Of a DNA stretch of 64,000 nt, positions 60,272 through 64,000 are shown piece after piece; position 1 is the first letter of the stretch; each line of letters opens with the position of its first letter. The notes beneath the pieces are model-generated. The model was not told the DNA's origin and made no database searches. It saw nothing but the letters and a program-made list of their open reading frames with translations. Origin of the DNA: Semisulcospira habei (lineage: Eukaryota; Mollusca; Gastropoda; Semisulcospiridae). The stretch covers positions 210,735,507 through 210,799,506 of the forward strand of contig BTPG01000004.1 in the NCBI GenBank assembly GCA_036245525.1. Reading direction: 5' to 3'. The position numbers were made by a program, and so were the translations under genes.

Positions 60272-62733
60272 CTCTATCGTCTTTGTCGTATTAGTATTTT
60301 GTCATTTGACGCAATGTGCAAAGCCGTCAAGCAATGAGCAGAATGGAGCCATAATTATGTGGCTTTTTTCTGCTCATAGCTTGCACGACTTTGTACATTA
60401 CGTCAAATGTCAAAAGTTATCATTATGACACTCATCATAAATAGCAGCAGCCTAATTACGTGCATGGTCACGTTACCAGGTTACCGGTAAGATGAGGTGA
60501 GGTGAAGTGAGGTGAGGTGACATTTACTTACTAATTCGACTTTACCAACAAATTACATGGGCCTTCAAAGCGATCAAGTGCAACAACAAGTTGCCGAGTA
60601 CATTAAATTTTGCAAAAATAGGCTACGTTTTCTCATGAATGTGCTGGTCTGTGATTTTGTATCTTACGACCCTTATGCCGTAAGATCCAAAATCACAGAC
60701 CACCATACCCATAAAGGCCACAAAGTTCAAATCATTGACCATAATTCAAACATTATATTATCATTTAGTTGCGCCTAGTGCAGTCGTTTTGAATGTATGT
60801 TTTTTTTTTTAACATCTGAATGATGGCTTTGGTGTTGTTTAACCCATTTAACCCCACGAGTACATTTCCACAATTTTGGAGGTGTCAGCTAATGCCAATG
60901 CACCAGTCACATGAGAAAGATCGACCATGACAATTCAAGGGTAGTGCCAGATTAGCTTGACGCCAACAGGCGTCAAGCTAATCTGACACTACCCTTGAAG
61001 TTTCATAGTCGATCCATCTCCTGTCGTAGGGCTTTAGGGCTAAATGGGTTAATAATTAAAATGTTGGTAATAACACTAGTATGTCTATGTTAACTATTAC
61101 AATAGAGCCTGTGGGAGAAAAACAATCGCCCCTAGTGGGATGAATAATTTAAAAGAAAAATTGAATTGAATTGAATCACATACATGTATTTCAGTTTTAA
61201 CTATTTGAAAATAAAACAAACAATTCTATTACTTCAAATTGGAAAATTAAAGAGAATTGCTTCATGCTTCATGACCGTGTAGCACCATTGTGGTGGCGCA
61301 TTAGCATCATCAAAATGCGTTAAACTTGGTGCATCTACTGTGGGAAATCAGGGTACTTACCAGACCACATATAGTAGTGCACCTTCGTGGTTGTGTATGT
61401 ATGTTTCTCCTGCCTACTCCCTAAGTTCCGGAGAAAGACATGGGTTATAAGCGAGACCTGATGCATCTTTTTTGAAGATGCAGATGATCGTTTTATCTTA
61501 TACCTGCGTATTTCTCTGTGGGCTGGCGATTGGGTGCCTGAGAGGTTGGGGCAGGGGATCTAACTGTTTGTCTGTCCAGCGCTGAGTCGTTCCCCTTGGT
61601 ATGCATACAATTCTGCCAGCGCTAGCCTCACCTCTCTGGTTTGTGAGTGGTTTGTGAGTTAAACTTGGGAATGGTTTCGTTATGTGTGTTTCAGTTGTAT
61701 GTGTGCGCGTAGATTAATTTTTTTAAGGTAAAAGGTAGCGAGATTCTGCATACATACATATTTTTTGGTAACGCGCTTAGAGCCCACTGCTCCTGGGGAT
61801 TCAGCGCGATATAAACGCTCTTTATTATGGCAGACTGTGACTGCTGTACAACGGGGTTATCTATGTTGTCTTGCCTCAACTAAGACTTTTCTGACCCTTC
61901 TTTTCACAATCAATGTGAATTGGCACACGTACCAGACGTTTTCCACTACCTTTTGAGCGTAACGGAAAGAACTCTCCTGCATACGAAGGAGAAGATGAGC
62001 AGACACGTCTGTTGTTATACGAAATTCAAACCTCACAGTTTAAGTTTAATCCAGCATTATTGCAAGACATGCTAAGAACATTTATTCACTCATTCAGCCC
62101 GACGGCCGTATTTCCCAAAGTTTGGAGGGGTCATCTAACGACTATGCACCTGTTGCCGGAGATGGATCGACCATGATAATTCAAGGGTAGTGCCAGATTA
62201 GCTTGGCGCCGACAGGCGCCAAGCTAATCTGGCACTACCCTTGAATTATCATGGTCGACCCATCTCCTGCTGTAGTGCGTCAGGGCTGAATGAGTTAAAC
62301 AGATGTTGCGAACCATAAACTCTTTACTGCCGGCTAGAGTGGGTCGCTTTAACCCATTTCTGGAACTACACCCTTGAACGATCAATCAAATTTAATTCAT
62401 GCAGTGGGTGTATCAGGATGAAAAGGGTTAAAGAGATGTTGCGAACCATAAACTCTTTACCGTCGCTTTAACCCGTTTAGTCCCGACGCCCTACAGCAGG
62501 AGATGGATCGACCATGATAATTCAGGGGTCCATCAGGCGCCAAGCTAAGCTGGCACTACCCTTGAATTATCATGGTCGGTCCATCTCCTGCAACCTGTAC
62601 ACATTCTGTTAGGCGACAGCTACAGAATACGGCCTTGGGGTTGAATGAGTTAACATGTAGATTTAAATTTACCTTGAGATGGTGACAGCATCAGGAGTGC
62701 CGATACAAGAACACTGAAGCTTGTCATTTTCAT
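44999..62733 (-). CDS. Three-Ig-domain transmembrane receptor with multi-tyrosine tail, 6 exons, complete
   Basis: Predicted single-pass cell-surface receptor or adhesion protein of 507 residues. Coding exons on the - strand: 62733-62673, 52888-52628, 51836-51564, 50449-50153, 46468-46355, 45516-44999. All introns are GT-AG and phase 1, typical of Ig genes. Residues 1-20 are a signal peptide; Ig1 about 21-107, Ig2 108-198, Ig3 199-297; the membrane helix is 308-330, followed by RWRRR; the tail runs 331-507. The ectodomain has six NxS/T sites. The tail has tyrosine motifs YVDL, YVDI, YVNA, YVNV, YEHV and YTRL, which suit SH2-protein or adaptor binding. I do not recognise an orthologue. LINEs of the L2/CR1 kind occupy introns 1 and 4. 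Exon structure is well supported; the signalling role is inference. Confidence 0.85.
45110..45245 (-). repeat. 45-bp coding minisatellite in the Ig receptor tail
   Basis: Three units read RSDQPQHGISLNAQP, RSDKSQHGIYVNAEP and RSDQSQDASYVNVDS. Two of the three carry a tyrosine motif. Confidence 0.88.
45588..45690. repeat. GC-rich hairpin family G
   Basis: AGCAAAACGTCCTCGG ... CCGAGGACCTTTGCT; inner arms CGGCCGCAGTGG / CCCACTGCGGCCG and CGCGCAC / GTGCGCG. Confidence 0.8.
45755..45835. repeat. Partial copy of the TTAAGTCCC element
   Basis: TTAAGTCCCTTCTGTTTATA and AGAAGGGGCTTCTTAGGATG match one end of the element at 63253. Confidence 0.65.
45963..46187. mobile_element. MITE family A
   Basis: TTAACCCATATCATACTG ... 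AATATAAGGATTAA; core GCTTGGCGCCTAGAGGCGCC. In intron 5 of the Ig receptor. Confidence 0.85.
46355..46468 (-). CDS. Ig receptor exon 5 (transmembrane helix)
   Basis: Acceptor GTTTTCCAG, donor GTAAGT. Encodes a short extracellular stalk (DGPQSAKY), a 23-residue hydrophobic helix of Ala, Val, Ile and Gly, and the stop-transfer sequence RWRRR. The orientation is type I. Confidence 0.9.
46589..46747 (+). repeat. Repeat shared with 6767-6927
   Basis: Same orientation, about 160 bp, with scattered substitutions and one deletion of about 10 bp. Unknown family. Confidence 0.7.
46989..49260 (-). mobile_element. L2/CR1-like LINE, 5' truncated, with long open RT frame
   Basis: Non-LTR retrotransposon in intron 4 of the Ig receptor, same strand as the host gene. 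The 3' end has AAGCGCTTAGAGC and ATATAAGTACCC followed by (ATT)n at 46995-47010. The open frame of 666 codons is described separately. The endonuclease part is missing. Confidence 0.9.
47244..49244 (-). CDS. LINE reverse transcriptase ORF (L2/CR1-like), uninterrupted
   Basis: 666-residue continuous frame lacking the N-terminal endonuclease. Motifs in order: KTCELDPIPTPLLYECLDEV, VKPLLKKPSLDPNVLKNYRP, FQSAYRPHRSTETALLK, LLDLSSAFDTIDHEILLCRL (catalytic Asp), [32 protein letters not shown] (catalytic DD), NKLMLNDGKTEAML and RNLGVTLDSELSMSQH. The C-terminal part reads DYCNSLLCGCP, LQKIQNNAARLV, LKSLHWLPVSSRIQYK and WNTLPLEVRNSES. The first residues before about 49150 may be flanking sequence. Intact length suggests recent insertion; without endonuclease it cannot move by itself. 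Confidence 0.92.
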   Translation of the reverse strand: MFVLLFSPNLKIVFCDLCAVCKVSRLATAERMWCSTRLTVHKQIYTCSKKHVNEIVHGAKSSFYNRKISECTTSKELYNVTNKLMVKKTPSPLPTTFPPCQLPQLFADYFIDKVREIRDSLDLMPTSVLFTEKRFSGEPLSAFEPVLEDEVRKVITNTAQKTCELDPIPTPLLYECLDEVLPAITQVINNSLSTGIFPESFKTALVKPLLKKPSLDPNVLKNYRPVSNLTFLSKILEKIVLVQTLKHVNSNSLFSVFQSAYRPHRSTETALLKIFNDLLCALDERKITVLALLDLSSAFDTIDHEILLCRLQSVFGIEGSVLAWFSSYLTERSQIVSVDGCRSEPSPLRFGVPQGSVLGPVLFLLYVQPLSDLICSRSISHHAFADDTQMYKSDTVERAVNAVQSISQCIDHVKSWMTTNKLMLNDGKTEAMLVANPRLSSSLPLPSSLSVDGTLIGFSASVRNLGVTLDSELSMSQHVSAVCRSTYLELRRISSVRHLLTVEATKTLVCAFVLSKLDYCNSLLCGCPQYLIDRLQKIQNNAARLVVRVRKTEHVTPILKSLHWLPVSSRIQYKVMSICFNCLSGTSPEYLSSLLHVYTPSRELRSSSDKRKLCVPSVKTKTFGQRTFVYQAPVLWNTLPLEVRNSESVSDFRRSLKTHLFKLYFE
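49330..49465. mobile_element. MITE family C, truncated
   Basis: GAGACAGATCGAGCATGATA and its inverse around a shortened core; right end GGGGCTGAATGAGTTAA. Confidence 0.7.
49462..49675. mobile_element. MITE family C, sharing its TTAA with the preceding copy
   Basis: TTAACTCATTCTACCCC ... GGGGTAGAATGAGTTAA; hairpin GATGCCAGAATAGCTTGGCG. Confidence 0.87.
49698..50090. mobile_element. Two family D MITEs in inverted arrangement
   Basis: Hairpins at 49738-49806 and 49973-50043. CCGTTCAGTGCCGAG at the left mirrors CTCGGCACTGAACG at the right, and AATTAACGAAGATTGCAG is mirrored by TGCAATCTTCGTTAAT near 49910. Confidence 0.75.
50153..50449 (-). CDS. Ig receptor exon 4 (Ig-like domain 3)
   Basis: Acceptor GTTTCTCAG, donor GTTAGT. 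Starts PPPEPPVIHGYTAG, then LSCTVTGGRPLVQSVNFCC and AECTCTAHW. The YPPPEPP link to the previous exon is a typical Ig-Ig boundary. It carries a CC pair and a CTC pair beyond the canonical cysteines, and no clear core tryptophan in strand C. Confidence 0.87.
50870..51100. mobile_element. MITE family C with a small internal duplication
   Basis: TTAACTCATTCTACCCC ... GGGGTAGAATGAGTTAA. ATCATGGTCGATCCTTATC is duplicated in the right arm. In intron 3 of the Ig receptor. Confidence 0.85.
51214..51485. mobile_element. Degenerate family E and half family D MITEs
   Basis: TTAACCCTTTGGTTGTTACTG ... TGGAGGTTAACCCGTTCAGTGCCG, then TATTGATCTTCATGGGCCCC without its partner arm, ending GGCACTGGACGGGTTAA. 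Confidence 0.6.
51564..51836 (-). CDS. Ig receptor exon 3 (Ig-like domain 2)
   Basis: Acceptor TTGTTACAG, donor GTACGC. Canonical Ig signature LTFTCIATE, then VYTWNGG, then NVTCKARSG, with an additional cysteine pair (PCDSVRGNTC) between the C and F strands. Ends LLNLQY across the junction. Confidence 0.9.
51930..52150 (+). repeat. About 27-bp minisatellite
   Basis: Roughly eight units of GGATCGTCATTCTATCTGTA plus CACAA variants. In intron 2 of the Ig receptor, 94 bp upstream (on the - strand) of the Ig2 exon acceptor. Confidence 0.85.
52245..52385 (-). mobile_element. tRNA-derived SINE or tRNA pseudogene
   Basis: On the - strand GGGTAGCTCAGTTGGTAGAG (A box, 52334-52345) and GTGGGTTCAAATGC (B box, 52291-52301) have tRNA spacing. 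An unrelated body with GACCCCTTGTCGG follows. The acceptor stem is not convincing, so a SINE is favoured over a working tRNA. Confidence 0.7.
52628..52888 (-). CDS. Ig receptor exon 2 (Ig-like domain 1, cysteine-rich)
   Basis: Acceptor CTTTCAAG, donor GTAAGT. Contains LNCTCHGQCASG, FIWDSG and NKFRCKMFCDGN, ending SRYTLNVAY across the junction. There are six cysteines instead of the usual two, so extra disulfides are likely. The final LNVAY strand is the classic end of an Ig domain. N-glycosylation sites: NCT and NVS. Confidence 0.82.
53279..53419. repeat. Long palindrome, 69-bp arms and 3-bp loop
   Basis: GTGCCAAGGGCGGTCAG and its inverse at the ends, ATATATCTAGGTGTTTTACT and inverse inside, meeting at CCGCCC-ATC-GGGCGG. 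Only about seven mismatches, six of them in one block. Confidence 0.92.
53420..54995 (+). other. Unexplained 1.5-kb region in intron 1 of the Ig receptor
   Basis: No domain recognised. GT-rich, with AATAAA at 54869. A short frame at 54328-54564 is rich in Arg, Glu and Thr and resembles nothing I know. The layout could be a solo LTR, but no TG/CA ends with a target duplication could be found. Confidence 0.35.
55001..57310 (-). pseudogene. L2/CR1-like LINE, frameshifted
   Basis: In intron 1 of the Ig receptor. Reading from 57257: ITDDIAEAKRERRQAERRWR-like, SDSKRKHLQNKILESTSSKT, KTCELDPLPASLYRDGLPKL, VRPLLKKK, a decayed FDLSAAFDTID region, HHHLYADDSQLLD (YADD), NKLKLNDDKTEAMLVGTRQK, VKNLGVILDSSLSMTSF, SRIDYCNSLLSGLP, LLKLLHWLPIPQRIQYK and STWNTLPLCLRQKHS. 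Frameshifts near 55590, 56030, 56460 and 56700. The 3' end shows GCGCTTA and (ATT)n at 55002-55016. Older than the 47 kb copy. Confidence 0.88.
57311..58190 (+). other. Ig receptor intron 1, no gene recognised
   Basis: Contains C-runs at 57341-57360 and 57652-57682. No ORF with domain support. Confidence 0.55.
58195..58385. mobile_element. MITE family D
   Basis: CCCCCTTCCTTGTCGC left; hairpin CAAGAGGCATAGATCCTCAT and inverse around CCCCGCAGTCGCGGGG. Confidence 0.8.
58438..58560 (+). repeat. Poly-G and (GT)n tract
   Basis: Several G-runs of 7-13 separated by GT repeats over about 120 bp. Confidence 0.88.
58805..58875. mobile_element. Hairpin family H
   Basis: GTGCTGGTTTGTGATTTTGA pairs with AAAGTCACAGACTAGCAC. 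Confidence 0.65.
59000..59065. mobile_element. Degenerate family D hairpin
   Basis: Only the right arm GCGGGGGCTCATGAGGATCG is clear. Confidence 0.45.
59136..59190 (+). repeat. Poly-A tract
   Basis: About 50 A with one CAC interruption. Confidence 0.9.
59455..59640. mobile_element. MITE family D
   Basis: CAAGAGGCATCGATCCTCAT hairpin around CCCGCAATTGCGGG. Right flank includes ACGCAATCTGCGTC. Confidence 0.75.
60140..60273 (+). repeat. SINE/LINE 3' tail with (TTA)n
   Basis: GCGCTTTGAGCC, then GGGATAAAGCGCCTATTTAA and (TTA)n. Resembles the 3' ends of the L2-like LINEs here, on the opposite strand. Confidence 0.55.
60635..60710. mobile_element. Hairpin family H, best copy
   Basis: TGCTGGTCTGTGATTTTG and CAAAATCACAGACCACCA, with an inner ATCTTACG / CGTAAGAT pair. 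Confidence 0.75.
60839..61052. mobile_element. MITE family B, reverse orientation
   Basis: TTAACCCATTTAACCCC ... GGGCTAAATGGGTTAA; hairpin GCCAGATTAGCTTGACGCC and inverse. Confidence 0.85.
61375..61830 (+). repeat. Candidate SINE with L2-like tail
   Basis: AAGTTCCGGAGAAAGACATG near 61423; the tail GCGCTTAGAGCCC..GCGCGATATAAACGCTC ends in TTTATTAT. No clear A/B boxes. Confidence 0.4.
62089..62298. mobile_element. MITE family B
   Basis: TCATTCAGCCCGACGG ... CAGGGCTGAATGAGTTAA; perfect core GGCGCCGACAGGCGCC. Confidence 0.85.
62345..62432. mobile_element. Right half of a family A2 MITE
   Basis: TTTCTGGAACTACACCCTTG to ATCAGGATGAAAAGGGTTAA. Confidence 0.6.
62468..62653. mobile_element. MITE family B next to the exon 1 donor of the Ig receptor
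   Basis: TTAACCCGTTTAGTCCCG ... GGGGTTGAATGAGTTAA. Its end lies 14 bp from the GTAAAT donor at 62667-62672. Confidence 0.82.
62673..62733 (-). CDS. Ig receptor exon 1 (start codon and signal peptide)
   Basis: Encodes MKMTSFSVLVSALLMLSPSQ, a basic start, hydrophobic core and polar end. Donor GTAAAT. Two in-frame ATGs occur (codons 1 and 3). The first is chosen because it gives the longer leader. Family B MITE sequence ends about 14 bp inside the following intron. Confidence 0.85.
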
Positions 62734-62867
62734 TTCGCTGTCCGATTTTGGGAGAGACACTTTCCCGTGATGAGATCAGATCGTTGTGTAACCGCTCGAT
62801 CGAAGTCGAAACACGACTTGAAAAAGTGTCCGGGTTTTTACACGTGGCTGGACTGAAAGGTCATGGC

Positions 62868-62875
62868 TATATATA
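62868..62875 (-). promoter_or_regulatory. TATA box of the Ig receptor gene
   Basis: Reads TATATATA on the - strand about 135 bp upstream of the ATG, inside GC-richer flanks. A start site about 30 bp downstream would give a 5'UTR of roughly 105 bases with no intron needed. A family D MITE starts about 47 bp upstream of it. Confidence 0.6.
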
Positions 62876-62921
62876 CTGTGCTTTTTGAATACATTAATGC
62901 ACAACGACCCGTTATGCGCTG

Positions 62922-63115
62922 TTAACCCCTTCACTGCCGAGAAAAAGGTGAGCACGATCCAACGTGCAAGAGACATAGATCTTCATGAGCCCCCGCGACT
63001 GCGGGGGCTCATGAGGATCTATGCCTCTTGCTGAGACCAATTTGTATCCGCGTTTCTTGGACGGTGCTGGCATTTGGTCGTTGAACTGATGTACCAAGAT
63101 TTCAGAAACAAGATG
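62922..63115. mobile_element. MITE family D upstream of the Ig receptor promoter
   Basis: TTAACCCCTTCACTGCCGAG; hairpin AGATCTTCATGAGCCCCCGC and inverse. Begins 47 bp upstream of the TATA box. Confidence 0.8.
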
Positions 63116-63252
63116 GGATGAGTCCCTTCTATATGAAAGCTGTCCTCGCTGACCTTTTGTCTTTGACCCGATTCTGATGCTGAAACAGTGCTTATGCGTC
63201 ATTGGTCTGTCAAACGTCATTTGTCATGACGTATGTGTTTGTTTTTAGGTAA

Positions 63253-63490
63253 TTAAGTCCCTTCTATTTATAGAAGGGACTTTTTAGGTCGGGTTGCAAC
63301 ACGCACACACACACATACACACACACATGGACGCGCTTTCAGGAGAGCATGCAGGCGTACTTAGTATGTCATGTAGCTAGGTAAAGTCAACCTGATTTCA
63401 CACCGCACTTTGACATCATGGACATGCTAATAAATTCGCCCCACCGCGACCCATCCTAAAATGTCCCTTCTATAAACAGAGGGGACTTAA
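63253..63490. mobile_element. TTAAGTCCC element with long TIRs
   Basis: TTAAGTCCCTTCTATTTATA ... AGAGGGGACTTAA. TIRs of about 40 bp, each with a small AGTCCCTTCT/AGAAGGGACT palindrome. Interior has (CA)n. Confidence 0.75.
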
Positions 63491-63655
63491 CAAAAATGTA
63501 CGTACAGTGGCCGGGACGGGGTTAATAGCGCTCAATATCTCGTTGTAAAATGTCGTAACATGAAAGAAGCGTCTGCTCTTCTTCTCCTTTTTTACGTGAG
63601 AGTTCCGGCCACCGATATGCTCAGTAGGCAATAAAACATCTCCGTTGCGTGTGTC

Positions 63656-63771
63656 TATCCAGCGCGCAAAAGGCCATCGGGCCGACGTCGGCCGCCGTTG
63701 GCCCGCGCACGGTCGTGCGCGGTCCAACGGCGGCCGACGTCGGTTCGATGGCTTTTTGCGCATTGGGTAGA
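63656..63771. repeat. GC-rich hairpin family G, longest copy
   Basis: GCGCGCAAAAGGCCATCGG ... CGATGGCTTTTTGCGCA; inner GCCGACGTCGGCCGCCGTTG pairs with its inverse. Arms of about 56 bp. Confidence 0.88.
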
Positions 63772-63779
63772 TACTCGCA

Positions 63780-64000
63780 TTGATAGTAAAAGTATGGGCA
63801 ACAACTTCTTACTTGTGGCAAGGCAACACTGAGAATACGTTGTATCCGCGCATTTCAGCAATGCAAAAAAGCCAAAGGGAAACCGATCGCTTTATTTTCA
63901 TTTTTATTTATCATTCAGGGGACATTAATTTTACGCTTCGTGTTGAGTACGAGGTATGATCAAAAAAAAAAACAACAAAAGTAATGATAGTTGGACTGTG
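63780..64000 (+). other. Window end, nothing recognised
   Basis: AT-rich DNA without an ORF or repeat I could support. Confidence 0.6.

Noticed and set aside
5600..63115. CRISPR-like array from the repeated CTCATGAGG hairpins
   Set aside because: Copies are irregularly spaced, palindromic and TTAA-bounded in a eukaryotic genome; they are MITEs.

Overview
This is nuclear DNA of an invertebrate animal. The GT-AG introns, the abundance and types of LINE elements, and the palindromic short transposons suggest a lophotrochozoan, most likely a mollusc. That placement is inference, because no ribosomal or mitochondrial marker is present. I found no bacterial operons, CRISPR arrays or viral genome.

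Two host genes can be rebuilt exon by exon. On the + strand, 219-25913 is the 3' part of a Polycomb-like gene (MTF2/PHF19/PHF1 family, a PRC2 accessory subunit). Nine in-phase exons encode 577 residues from just before the second PHD finger, through the winged-helix region, to the C-terminal chromo-like domain. The Tudor and first PHD domains must lie upstream of the window. On the - strand, 62733-44999 is an apparently complete six-exon gene. It encodes a 507-residue single-pass receptor with a signal peptide, three Ig-like domains, one transmembrane helix and a tail carrying six tyrosine motifs, and it has a TATA box about 135 bp upstream of the ATG. The two genes converge. The 19 kb between them holds the Polycomb-like 3'UTR (candidate poly(A) signals near 30.8 and 33.8 kb) and two tail-to-tail LINEs.

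Most of the rest is transposon-derived. LINE fragments of at least four kinds are present: L2/CR1-like at 1-2.5, 47-49.3 and 55-57.3 kb; RTE-like at 8.1-9.9 kb; I/Nimb-like at about 10-13.8 kb; Rex1/CR1-like at 39-40.7 and 40.7-42.7 kb; and one of uncertain clade with a C-terminal zinc finger at 22.9-24 kb. Only the 47.2-49.2 kb copy keeps a long open reverse transcriptase frame.

The dominant small-scale pattern is a swarm of palindromic MITEs. Most are bounded by TTAA-CCC...GGG-TTAA, as expected for piggyBac-type non-autonomous elements, and three families share one hairpin core but differ in their outer ends. Other DNA elements include two hAT-like insertions and one probable third with 6-bp target duplications, an 855-bp TA-flanked element nested in a MITE, GC-rich hairpins, a 69-bp-arm palindrome, a 174-bp degenerate tandem array, a multi-copy repeat with about 165-bp subunits, tRNA-derived SINEs, minisatellites and long G/C/A homopolymers.

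The strongest candidate for something undescribed is the Ig receptor. Its cytoplasmic tail includes a 45-bp minisatellite that has multiplied a tyrosine signalling motif, MITEs sit at its promoter and first splice donor, and a MITE may supply its poly(A) signal.
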